A DNA stretch of 5,524 bases from Simkania sp. (GCA_028281425.1 JANQJX010000065.1:1-5524); one strand, 5' to 3'. Shown: positions 1 to 5,524, counted from the first letter of the stretch. Notes: generated by a model from the letters alone, not told the origin. Program-made: numbers and translations.

Positions 1-828
1 AACCCCCGGTTTACCCCCAGAAAAACGGGCGGCATGCTCTCCGAGTTTTTTCCCCTTTCCTCCTGCTTCAACACCAATCAATTGAACCTCTTCTAATTCG
101 ATAAAAGGGTAGAAAATCCCAATAGCATTAGAACCCCCGCCAACAGAAGCAAGAACAATGTTTGGCAATCTTTGACATTTTTTTAAGAGTTGCTTTCTAG
201 CTTCATTTCCAATCACTCTTTGAAAAAAAGAGACCATTTCAGGATAAGGATGAGGTCCTAATGCCGATCCCAAACAATAATGACTCTTTTCATAAGAGGC
301 TGCCCAATCACGCATTGCTTCATTAATTGCCTCTTTTAAGGTGCCACTTCCTTGATCAACCGAATGCACTCTAGCTCCTAAAAGTTCCATTTTTTGGACA
401 TTAGGCTTTTGCCTTATTTTATCTTTCTTCCCCATATAAATGACGCATTCCATTTGCAAATAAGCACATGCAGTTGCTGTTGCAACCCCATGTTGACCCG
501 CACCCGTTTCAGCAATGATACGTCTTTTCCCCATCTCTTTAGCAATTAAACATTGTCCAAGTGTGTTATTGAGCTTATGGGCTCCGGTATGAAGGAGATC
601 TTCTCTTTTAAGAAAAAGAAGGGGGCCTTGAGTGAATGCTGAAAAATTTTTAACTTGAGTCAGAGGCGTTGGTCTCCCTGCATATGTTTCTAAAATGTCT
701 TGTAGATGGTTTAAAAAAGGAGCCGATTTCTTTAACTTTTCCCATCTCTTTCTAAGAGAAGCAATAGGAGTGATTAAAATTTCTGGAACATAGGCTCCTC
801 CATAATGACCATAACGACCGCTTTTCAT
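1..828 (-). CDS. trpB: Tryptophan synthase beta chain, TrpB1 type, 3' end beyond the left edge
   Basis: PLP enzyme that condenses indole with L-serine to give L-tryptophan in the cytoplasm, working as an alpha2beta2 complex with TrpA. The frame is open from the ATG at 828 to base 1: 276 codons of about 390-400 expected. Visible motifs are GRYGHYGGAYVPE at the N-terminus, GRPTPL, KREDLLHTGAHKLNN with the PLP lysine at residue 85, AETGAGQHG with the catalytic Glu at 107, GPHPYP, and the phosphate-binding GGGSNA at 230-235; the last visible residues are GKPGV. These are TrpB1 features, so a TrpA partner is expected, probably just downstream. The ATG overlaps the trpF stop as ATGA, and no strong Shine-Dalgarno precedes it, suggesting coupled translation. 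Several stretches match C. trachomatis TrpB as remembered. Nothing looks broken; all catalytic residues visible here are present. Confidence 0.97.
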   Translation of the reverse strand, partial: MKSGRYGHYGGAYVPEILITPIASLRKRWEKLKKSAPFLNHLQDILETYAGRPTPLTQVKNFSAFTQGPLLFLKREDLLHTGAHKLNNTLGQCLIAKEMGKRRIIAETGAGQHGVATATACAYLQMECVIYMGKKDKIRQKPNVQKMELLGARVHSVDQGSGTLKEAINEAMRDWAASYEKSHYCLGSALGPHPYPEMVSFFQRVIGNEARKQLLKKCQRLPNIVLASVGGGSNAIGIFYPFIELEEVQLIGVEAGGKGKKLGEHAARFSGGKPGV

Positions 829-1448
829 CTCTTTTTGACCTTTTCAATGAATTCTTGAATCAAAAGGGATGTTTTCTCTTTTGTTTTAGGATCTTCTACT
901 CCACTTGAAACATCAACACCTACCGGATCGGTTTTTTCAATAGCTTCTAAAACATTTCCAAGGTGGAGTCCTCCAGCAAGAAAAAAGGGGAAAGATGGAT
1001 GAGGAGAAAAAGAGTTCCAATCAAAGCTTTTGCCACTTCCCCCTTGCATTCCATCATAGAGTAAATAATCTCGCTTTGGATCTAATCCTTCTAGGTTTAA
1101 AGAAGAGGTCACATTCCCTTTTTCATCAATTGAAAGAACATAAATTTTGATTAAATCTAAAGGAAGATCAAAATGAGATTGACGCGCTTTATCACCGTGG
1201 AGTTGAACCCCTTTTAATCCAACCTTTTGTGAGATATATTCCATCTCTTTTTGGTTATGCTTCGTAAATACCCCAATTGTTTTAGCACCTCCTCTTTCCG
1301 CAGATAAAGCAATCTCTTTTGCCTTTTCTAAAGAAACATATCTCATCGATAAAGGGTCAAAAACAATGCCGATGAAATCGGCTCCTATATCGGCTGCAAA
1401 AAAAGCCATTTTGATCTCTTTGATTCCGCAAATTTTAATAAGTGTCAT
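825..1448 (-). CDS. trpF: Phosphoribosylanthranilate isomerase (TrpF)
   Basis: Catalyses the Amadori rearrangement of N-(5-phosphoribosyl)anthranilate to CdRP, the third committed step of the pathway. The 207-residue length is normal for a stand-alone (alpha/beta)8 TrpF. The general base Cys7 is in KICG, Arg36 in SMRYVS, GVQLHG lies at 80-85, the general acid Asp132 in YDGMQGGSGKSFDW, and the phosphate-binding loops are LAGGL (157-161) and VDVSSGVE (178-185). The loop around 132 reads YDG rather than the common LDS/LDA, but the Asp and the GGSGKSFDW run are intact. It is separate from trpC rather than fused as in enterobacteria. The start ATG overlaps the trpC stop (ATGA) and its stop overlaps the trpB start in the same way. 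The Shine-Dalgarno is weak, so re-initiation after trpC is likely. It has one Trp residue. Confidence 0.96.
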   Translation of the reverse strand: MTLIKICGIKEIKMAFFAADIGADFIGIVFDPLSMRYVSLEKAKEIALSAERGGAKTIGVFTKHNQKEMEYISQKVGLKGVQLHGDKARQSHFDLPLDLIKIYVLSIDEKGNVTSSLNLEGLDPKRDYLLYDGMQGGSGKSFDWNSFSPHPSFPFFLAGGLHLGNVLEAIEKTDPVGVDVSSGVEDPKTKEKTSLLIQEFIEKVKKR

Positions 1449-2230
1449 GCTTTTTTCATTTCTTCAATCAATTCTTTAGGGTTTTTACTTTCAACAAGTG
1501 CTTGACCCACTAAGAGGGCATCATATCCTCCAAGACGCATTTTTCTTGCATCTTCTACCCCTTTAATACCCGATGCAGCCACAGTCACCAAATGGCTCGG
1601 AATCTTCTCTTTTAATCTTAGGGCAATATTTAGATCCACTTTAAATGTTTTTAAATTGCGGCTATTAACTTCAAGAATATGGGCTTCTGATCGAAGTGCA
1701 ATCTCAAGTTCTTTTTCGGTGTGTATTTCGACAAGAGGTTCAATTCCCCTTTCATAAGAGGCTTTCACAAGATCAATGCTTTTTTCTCCAAGCGCTGCAA
1801 CGATAATTAAAAGGGCATCAGCACCTAAAGCAACTGACTGAGCGATTTGCACCTCATCGAGAATAAAATCTTTACGTAAAACAGGAAGATGAGAAATTTT
1901 TTTAACAGCTATGAGATCTTCAATATTTCCTCCAAAACTCTCTTGATCGGTTAAAACAGAAATTGCAGAGGCCCCCCCTTCGGTATAAAGAAGTGCAAGT
2001 CTTTGAGGCTTTTGAATTTCTCCTATTTCTCCAGCTGAAGGAGAACGCCGTTTGATTTCAGAAATAATTGCAAGCCCTTCTTTCTTTAAACTGTTTTCAA
2101 AAGCAAAAGAGGCTCTCTTTTTTTTATTTAGAAAAGAGTGGAGAGGGTGCATCTTATGCTCTTTTAGCTCTTTTTTAAGAGAGGCAATCTCTTTTTCCTT
2201 CCTTGTCATAATCTCTTCCAAAATCGTCAT
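1445..2230 (-). CDS. trpC: Indole-3-glycerol phosphate synthase (TrpC)
   Basis: Closes the indole ring of CdRP with loss of CO2 to give indole-3-glycerol phosphate. The start chosen is ATG 2230: it overlaps the trpD stop as ATGA and has GGAA six bases upstream, whereas the in-frame ATG at 2242 has no good ribosome site and would overlap trpD by 16 bases. This gives 261 residues, normal for the family. Numbered from that start: SEIKRRSPSAG (Glu58, Lys60), ISVLTDQESFGG, VLRKDFILDEVQ (Lys120), LVEIHTE (Glu168), EVNSRNL (Asn189), ASG (Ser220) and LLVGQALV. The motif normally read ESG, whose Glu is Glu210 in the Sulfolobus enzyme, is ASG here (Ala219). The other catalytic residues are present, so it is probably active, though that substitution is odd. 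The protein contains no tryptophan. Confidence 0.95.
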   Translation of the reverse strand: MTILEEIMTRKEKEIASLKKELKEHKMHPLHSFLNKKKRASFAFENSLKKEGLAIISEIKRRSPSAGEIGEIQKPQRLALLYTEGGASAISVLTDQESFGGNIEDLIAVKKISHLPVLRKDFILDEVQIAQSVALGADALLIIVAALGEKSIDLVKASYERGIEPLVEIHTEKELEIALRSEAHILEVNSRNLKTFKVDLNIALRLKEKIPSHLVTVAASGIKGVEDARKMRLGGYDALLVGQALVESKNPKELIEEMKKA

Positions 2231-3222
2231 AGTTCTTTCCATCTTTTAAGAATCATCAATCCTTTTTTTTCCCTTTGTGTTTGTCTTGCTATTTTCATTC
2301 CTTCTTGCAAATTTTTCACTTTTCCAAAAACATAAAGGGCACATCCAGCATTTAAGATAAGAGAGTCACTTAAAGGAGACTCTTTTCCTCTAAGGGCCTT
2401 TAAGAGCTCTTTTGCATTAAATTGAGGATCGCCTCCTTCAAGATCTTTTTTTTCACATCTCTTAAATCCAAATTCTTTGGGATCAAATATAAAACGTTTT
2501 TTTTTGTTTTTAAACACTTCTAAAACCATGCAAGGACCAATAGGTGTCAATTCATCGAGTCCATTTCCATGAAAAATCCATGTCCTTTTCGTTTGCATTT
2601 TTAATACCACATCGGCAAAAAGGTCCACCATCTTTTCTTTTGCAACCCCGATAAGGTGATAGCGAGGACGTATAGGATTCAAAAGGGGACCAAGGAAATT
2701 AAAAAGGGTAGAAACCCCAAGATCTCGGCGTAAGGTCAACAGTTTTTTAAAAGCTTGGTGATAATCAGGAGCAAATAAAAAAGCAAACCCAATCACTTTA
2801 AGTCCCTTCCTAACTTTTTCTGGATCAACTCTAATTGGAATTCCCAAAGCTTCTAGAACATCACTAGAGCCACATTTTGAAGAAACAGACCGATTGCCAT
2901 GTTTAGCCACTTTTACCCCACATGCAGCACTAAGAATCGAGGCACCAGTTGAAATATTAAATGAATGCGATTGATCTCCTCCTGTTCCAACAATATCTAA
3001 AACATCCCTATCTGCTTCAATGGCAATCATTGTTTTTTGAAAGGCTTTTACAATCGCATAAATCTCACCTGCTGTTTCTCCTTTGACACGCATTAAAGCC
3101 AAAAAAGCTCCAACTTGTGAAGGCTGTGGTTCTTTAATCATTTCATCTACTGCAGCTTCACATTCAAAAGGTGTTAAATCATGTCCTAAAAAAAGCTTTT
3201 CAATGACTTCTTTTAATCCCAT
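2227..3222 (-). CDS. trpD: Anthranilate phosphoribosyltransferase (TrpD)
   Basis: Transfers phosphoribose from PRPP to anthranilate. The start chosen is ATG 3222 (331 residues), preceded by a modest GAGA; a GTG at 3234 is in frame but lacks a ribosome site, and typical TrpD proteins begin near MGLKE. Numbered from 3222: DIVGTGGD (PRPP loop, GTGGD 79-83), SFNISTGA (87-94), VAKHGNRSVSSKCGSSDVLE (105-124), the LGVSTLFNFLGPLLNP segment (168-183), and HGNGLDELTP with the metal-binding Asp-Glu pair at 223-224. Length and order match single-domain TrpD, not fused to trpG. The LGVST stretch normally reads GVRT, whose Arg contacts anthranilate; here it is Ser171. The 5' end overlaps trpG by 23 bases and the stop overlaps trpC as ATGA. 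Confidence 0.95.
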   Translation of the reverse strand: MGLKEVIEKLFLGHDLTPFECEAAVDEMIKEPQPSQVGAFLALMRVKGETAGEIYAIVKAFQKTMIAIEADRDVLDIVGTGGDQSHSFNISTGASILSAACGVKVAKHGNRSVSSKCGSSDVLEALGIPIRVDPEKVRKGLKVIGFAFLFAPDYHQAFKKLLTLRRDLGVSTLFNFLGPLLNPIRPRYHLIGVAKEKMVDLFADVVLKMQTKRTWIFHGNGLDELTPIGPCMVLEVFKNKKKRFIFDPKEFGFKRCEKKDLEGGDPQFNAKELLKALRGKESPLSDSLILNAGCALYVFGKVKNLQEGMKIARQTQREKKGLMILKRWKEL

Positions 3223-3793
3223 GGTATTTCTCACAAAAGATTAAGAATGCATCGATCAATTTGTTTCCTTTAGGAGTTAAAATGGATTCAGGGTGAAATT
3301 GGAAGCCAAAATAGGGATATTTATTATGCTTAATGGCCATAATCACTCCCTCTTTTGTTTCGGCTTCAATAGAAAAACAAGCAGGCAAGCTTTCTTTCTC
3401 AACAATCAGCGAATGGTAACGTCCTGCTTTAAAAGGAAGAGGAAGTCCTTTAAACAAGTTTTTACGAGAATGAAAAATTAAGGTTTCTTTTCCATGAACG
3501 ACCTCTTCTGCATAAACAGCCTTCCCTTTAAAACTTTCAGCAAGAGCTTGATGTCCCAGACAAATTCCAAGAAGAGGGGACCTTCCTTTAAGCTTTTGAA
3601 TCAACTCAATACAGATGCCCGCATCTTGGGGTTTTTTAGGTCCCGGAGAGATCATGATGCCTAAAGGATTGAAATGCTCAATGTCATCTAGGGTAAGATG
3701 ATCATGACGCACAACTTTAACATAAGCATTTTTTGCAACTATTTGATAAAGATTATAGGTAAAGCTATCATAGTTATCGATAATGAGAATCAT
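3200..3793 (-). CDS. trpG: Anthranilate synthase component II, glutamine amidotransferase (TrpG)
   Basis: Class I glutaminase that supplies ammonia to TrpE for anthranilate synthesis. It has 197 residues, normal for a free-standing TrpG/PabA. The motifs are DNYDSFTYNL at 6-15, ISPGPKKPQDAG (oxyanion region, 48-59), GICLGHQA with the nucleophile Cys78, HGK (100-102), AGRYHSL (123-129), and FGFQFHPESILTP with catalytic His167 and Glu169, so the triad is complete. The ATG overlaps the trpE stop as ATGA and has a good AAGGA site five bases upstream inside trpE, the clearest ribosome site in the operon. PabA for folate synthesis is nearly identical in sequence, and one TrpG can serve both routes; position between trpE and trpD favours tryptophan. 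It contains no Trp residue. Confidence 0.95.
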   Translation of the reverse strand: MILIIDNYDSFTYNLYQIVAKNAYVKVVRHDHLTLDDIEHFNPLGIMISPGPKKPQDAGICIELIQKLKGRSPLLGICLGHQALAESFKGKAVYAEEVVHGKETLIFHSRKNLFKGLPLPFKAGRYHSLIVEKESLPACFSIEAETKEGVIMAIKHNKYPYFGFQFHPESILTPKGNKLIDAFLIFCEKYHGIKRSH

Positions 3794-5289
3794 ACCTTTC
3801 CTTCTTCAGCTAAAAAAATAGCCTCTAAAATCCCTTCTGCTTTTTGTCTGGATTCATCAGCTTCCTTTTGAAGATCTGAATCATAGACAATTCCCATCCC
3901 TGCTTGCACTGTTGCCACGTTATCTTGAATCGTGGCCATTCGAATTCCAATACATGAGTCCAAATTTCCCAAATGATCGACCAAGCAAATGGCTCCTCCA
4001 TAAGGACCACGGCAAAAAGGTTCCATTTCATCGATAATTTCCATGGCTCGAATTTTAGGGGCTCCACTTAATGTTCCAGCAGGAAGCGTTGCTTGAATTG
4101 CATCAAAAGCATCTAAATCAGATTCAATCTCTCCTTGGATAACACTTCCCAAATGCATGACATGAGAAAAATAAAATACTTGCATCAATTCTTTAACATT
4201 CACTGAACCCGGTTTAGAAATCATCCCTAAATCATTGCGCCCTAAATCTACAAGCATGAGATGTTCTGCTCTTTCTTTGGGATCATTTAATAAATCTAAC
4301 GCTGACTTTGCATCTTCTTCTTTTCTTTTAACCCTCTTTCTTGTTCCTGCTAGAGGAACCGTTTCAACAATTCCATATTTTAAGCTTACCAATTTTTCTG
4401 GAGATGCCCCAGCAATTGAAAAATCTTTTTGAGCAAAGAAAAACATGTAGGGAGAAGGTGTGATTCTTCGGATAGCCCGATAGAGTCTATCTGGACTCAC
4501 ACTTAATTTTGCTTGAAAACGCCTTGATAAAACAACTTGGAAAACATCTCCAGATGAAATATATTGTTTCGCCTTTTCAATCCATTTTTTAAAATGCTCA
4601 TCATTAGGTGTCACCCTAATCTCTAGGTTCTTTTGTTTGTCCTTATTTGAAATGATTTGAGGAGGTTTTAAGATACAAGTATAGATTTGATCGATTTCAT
4701 TTAGGGCTTTTTGATACTCTTGCTTAAGAGTCTCACAAGTTAAAGCCACCTTGATGATCGTGACTACTCCTCTTATATGATCAAAGGTAATGCTCTTGTC
4801 AAAAAACTGAAAAAAAAGATCGGGAAAACTCTTTTGACTTTGGTTCCGATTGGGAATATTTTCAACATATCGGATAGCATCATAGGAACAATACCCTGCA
4901 GTTCCTCCTGCAAACCCTATTTGATCTCTTAAAGAAACGCATCGATATTTTTGGTGAAAAAACCGCAAAAGTTCATAAGGATTTCTTTCTTCTTTCCAAG
5001 ACTTTTTCCCTTCTTCTTCAATTTCAACATGAGACCCAAAAGCTTTTATCTCAGCAATTCTTGAAAATCCAATATGAGAAAAACGTCCTTCTTCCCCTCT
5101 TAATTCTCCTGATTCAAATAAAACCAGATCATCGGTGATTTCCAAAAGAGCTTGCTTAGCACTCATTGGAGTGATCAAATCAGCAGAAAATTCTTTAAAA
5201 ACAGCAACCCGTTTCCCCTTTTTTGCAAGTAGACAAAAAGCATTAAAGTTTAGTGACTCAAACATCCTTCCACCCATAGCAGATTTCAT
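3790..5289 (-). CDS. trpE: Anthranilate synthase component I (TrpE)
   Basis: Converts chorismate plus ammonia from TrpG to anthranilate and is normally the feedback-controlled step. The frame is 499 residues from ATG 5289. None of the near starts has an ideal ribosome site: 5289 and 5277 have none, while ATG 5265 (residue 9, MFESLNF) directly follows GGTGGAAGG and matches where TrpE proteins usually begin, so 5265 may be the true start (491 residues). Numbered from 5289: LITPMSA 38-44, LFES 57-60 (usually LLES), TPSPYMF 277-283 (usually NPSPYMF), GASPEKL 294-300, PLAGTRKR 312-319, DLGRND 348-353, SHVMH 375-379, LPAGTLSGAPK 402-412, GPYGGA 428-433, IGIRM 447-451 and VQAGMGIVYDSD 461-472. The chorismate-binding core is intact. 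Its placement with trpG and the allosteric LxES-type motif argue for TrpE rather than PabB. First gene of the operon. Confidence 0.95.
   Translation of the reverse strand: MKSAMGGRMFESLNFNAFCLLAKKGKRVAVFKEFSADLITPMSAKQALLEITDDLVLFESGELRGEEGRFSHIGFSRIAEIKAFGSHVEIEEEGKKSWKEERNPYELLRFFHQKYRCVSLRDQIGFAGGTAGYCSYDAIRYVENIPNRNQSQKSFPDLFFQFFDKSITFDHIRGVVTIIKVALTCETLKQEYQKALNEIDQIYTCILKPPQIISNKDKQKNLEIRVTPNDEHFKKWIEKAKQYISSGDVFQVVLSRRFQAKLSVSPDRLYRAIRRITPSPYMFFFAQKDFSIAGASPEKLVSLKYGIVETVPLAGTRKRVKRKEEDAKSALDLLNDPKERAEHLMLVDLGRNDLGMISKPGSVNVKELMQVFYFSHVMHLGSVIQGEIESDLDAFDAIQATLPAGTLSGAPKIRAMEIIDEMEPFCRGPYGGAICLVDHLGNLDSCIGIRMATIQDNVATVQAGMGIVYDSDLQKEADESRQKAEGILEAIFLAEEGKV
3795..3803 (-). promoter_or_regulatory. 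Ribosome binding site of trpG inside the trpE end
   Basis: The minus strand reads AAGGAAAGG just ahead of the trpG ATG, with AAGGA spaced five bases from it. It lies in the last codons of trpE. Most other internal genes of the operon have weak sites and rely on ATGA overlaps, so this one may ensure that TrpG is made in proportion to TrpE, its partner. Confidence 0.6.
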
Positions 5290-5360
5290 GCTAACTGACT
5301 ACTACTTTTTTGCTTTAACCCCTAATCTCGTCTGAGGGTTTTTAAGATCACTGTGAGGCC
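5290..5360 (-). promoter_or_regulatory. 5' leader of the trp operon, no recognisable control element
   Basis: This stretch lies between trpE and the inverted-repeat element. On the minus strand it contains a weak hairpin (AACCCT pairing with AGGGGTT) and then an A-rich run before trpE. I looked for a short leader peptide with Trp codons, a TrpR-type operator with CTAG half-sites, a T-box GGTGG..CCGCG motif and a -35/-10 pair, and found none convincing. The promoter may lie in the element or beyond the right edge. Confidence 0.35.
5318..5344 (+). terminator. Weak hairpin followed by T run, plus-strand sense
   Basis: AACCC at 5318-5322 pairs with GGGTT at 5336-5340 around a 14-base loop, and a run of T (to 5343) follows on the plus strand. 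That is the shape of a weak intrinsic terminator for rightward transcripts, yet no rightward gene ends here. It could stop antisense transcription coming from the trp genes. Read on the minus strand it is only a leader hairpin without a T tail. The stem is five pairs, so chance is possible. Confidence 0.25.
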
Positions 5361-5375
5361 GCATTTCGCATGCCC
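5361..5375 (+). repeat. Left arm of 15-bp inverted repeat
   Basis: GCATTTCGCATGCCC, exactly reverse-complementary to 5507-5521. Weaker similarity continues a few bases inward (TCT and AAAA in both arms). Confidence 0.85.
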
Positions 5376-5524
5376 TCTCTTTCGAAAAGGCACACGAAGT
5401 GTTTTTTGAAATTTCAAGAAATTCCCGAATGGATCAGTTTGCCACCTCACCTAAAAGAATTTATGGGATGTCCCATAGAAACAGAGCATGTGGATTTTTC
5501 TAGATTGGGCATGCGAAATGCAGG
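5370..5524 (+). CDS. Possible divergent ORF of unknown function, 3' end beyond the right edge
   Basis: An open plus-strand frame starts at ATG 5370 and continues through the window edge (51 codons and two bases); the frame is open back to a stop at 5343-5345. The peptide begins MPSLSKRHTKCFLKF and contains IPEWISLPPHLKEF and ends near SRLGMRNA. I do not recognise it. GAGG at 5355-5358 is 11 bases before the ATG, a distant ribosome site. The composition looks plausibly protein-like, but the frame coincides almost exactly with the inverted-repeat element, and its start codon lies inside the left arm. It may be a real divergent gene, a remnant transposase end, or a chance frame in a repeat. Confidence 0.3.
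   Translation, partial: MPSLSKRHTKCFLKFQEIPEWISLPPHLKEFMGCPIETEHVDFSRLGMRNA
5462..5477. repeat. 16-bp dyad TATGGGA-TG-TCCCATA
   Basis: Seven-base perfect arms around a two-base centre. It could be a protein-binding operator or, in RNA, a six-pair stem with a tetraloop. It lies within the inverted-repeat element, about 170-200 bases upstream of trpE. Confidence 0.5.
5507..5521 (-). repeat. Right arm of 15-bp inverted repeat
   Basis: GGGCATGCGAAATGC on the plus strand, the exact reverse complement of 5361-5375. Followed by AGG at the window edge, matching the first three bases of AGGCC outside the other arm. Confidence 0.85.

Larger units (their letters stand above)
5361..5521. mobile_element. 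Putative 161-bp miniature inverted-repeat element (MITE-like)
   Basis: The segment begins with GCATTTCGCATGCCC and ends with its exact reverse complement, a perfect 15-base terminal inverted repeat around 131 bases. Matching stops abruptly at the outer edge of the arms. The five bases outside the left arm are AGGCC, and the three visible bases outside the right arm are AGG, as expected for a 5-bp target duplication cut by the window edge. No full transposase fits inside, so it would be non-autonomous. The internal part carries two further dyads. I do not recognise the terminal sequence as a named IS family. The competing view is that it is the start of a divergent gene and the repeat is accidental. 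Confidence 0.5.

Noticed and set aside
531..2195. Repeated octamer ATCTCTTT on the plus strand (about seven occurrences)
   Set aside because: Most encode Lys-Glu-Ile/Met on the coding strand as AAA GAG AT; a codon-use effect in an AT-rich genome rather than a regulatory repeat.
2052..2249. Plus-strand frame opposite trpC, hydrophobic peptide
   Set aside because: It is the antisense shadow of the Lys/Glu-rich trpC N-terminus, which gives Phe/Ser/Leu on the other strand; no ribosome site.
3825..4067. 80-codon minus-strand frame inside trpE
   Set aside because: Out-of-frame shadow of the highly conserved TrpE C-terminal motifs, which occupy the other frame.
4235..4432. Plus-strand frame opposite trpE
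   Set aside because: Antisense to conserved TrpE core motifs (DLGRND, PLAGTR); no independent support. The same applies to the plus-strand frames at 3293-3481 and 5135-5335.
5384..5417. TTGAAA on the minus strand as a -35 box for trpE
   Set aside because: At 16-18 bases downstream the sequence is TGTGCC-like, with no resemblance to a -10 box.
5429..5455. Possible T-box motif on the minus strand (AGGTGAGGTGGCAAAC)
   Set aside because: Only GGTGGCA matches; the CCGCG part, specifier stem and downstream terminator/antiterminator are missing.
5447..5512. 21-codon minus-strand frame as a trp leader peptide
   Set aside because: It has no Trp codons and no attenuator follows; better explained by the inverted repeat arm containing an ATG.

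Overview
The window holds most of a tryptophan biosynthesis operon, transcribed right to left on the minus strand in the order trpE-trpG-trpD-trpC-trpF-trpB. All five upstream genes are complete. trpB runs off the left edge after 276 codons, so its C-terminal third and any trpA lie outside. Together the products cover chorismate to anthranilate (TrpE+TrpG), phosphoribosyl-anthranilate (TrpD), its Amadori rearrangement (TrpF), indole-glycerol phosphate (TrpC) and the final condensation of indole with serine (TrpB, which needs TrpA). No intergenic space separates any two genes: four junctions are 4-base ATGA overlaps, and trpG/trpD overlap by 23 bases with the preferred start. This is the layout of one translationally coupled transcript.

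The DNA is AT-rich. The partial TrpB resembles, as far as I remember it, the TrpB of Chlamydia trachomatis, in stretches such as KREDLLHTGAHKLNN, GVATATACAYL, RQKPNV, HYCLGSALGP and HAARF. A member of the Chlamydiae is therefore the best guess, probably an environmental one. Familiar animal Chlamydia either lack most trp genes or, as in C. caviae and C. felis, have trpDCFBA with kynU and prsA but no trpE/trpG. This window has both, so it could start from chorismate. The assignment rests on memory and has not been tested by a search.

Positions 5290-5524, upstream of trpE, are different in kind. A short leader next to trpE contains a weak hairpin but no recognisable Trp-codon leader peptide, TrpR operator or promoter. 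Beyond it, 5361-5521 is bounded by a perfect 15-base inverted repeat, with AGGCC just outside the left arm and AGG (then the window edge) just outside the right arm. This looks like a 161-bp miniature inverted-repeat element with a 5-bp target duplication. The same DNA is also an open frame on the plus strand running off the right edge, so the 5' end of a divergent gene is a competing reading.

The most notable protein-level points are substitutions at usually conserved active or allosteric positions: Arg to Ser in the anthranilate site of TrpD, Glu to Ala in the ESG motif of TrpC, and Asn to Thr in the NPSPYMF motif of TrpE. Tryptophan content across the six proteins is low (7 in about 1,770 residues).
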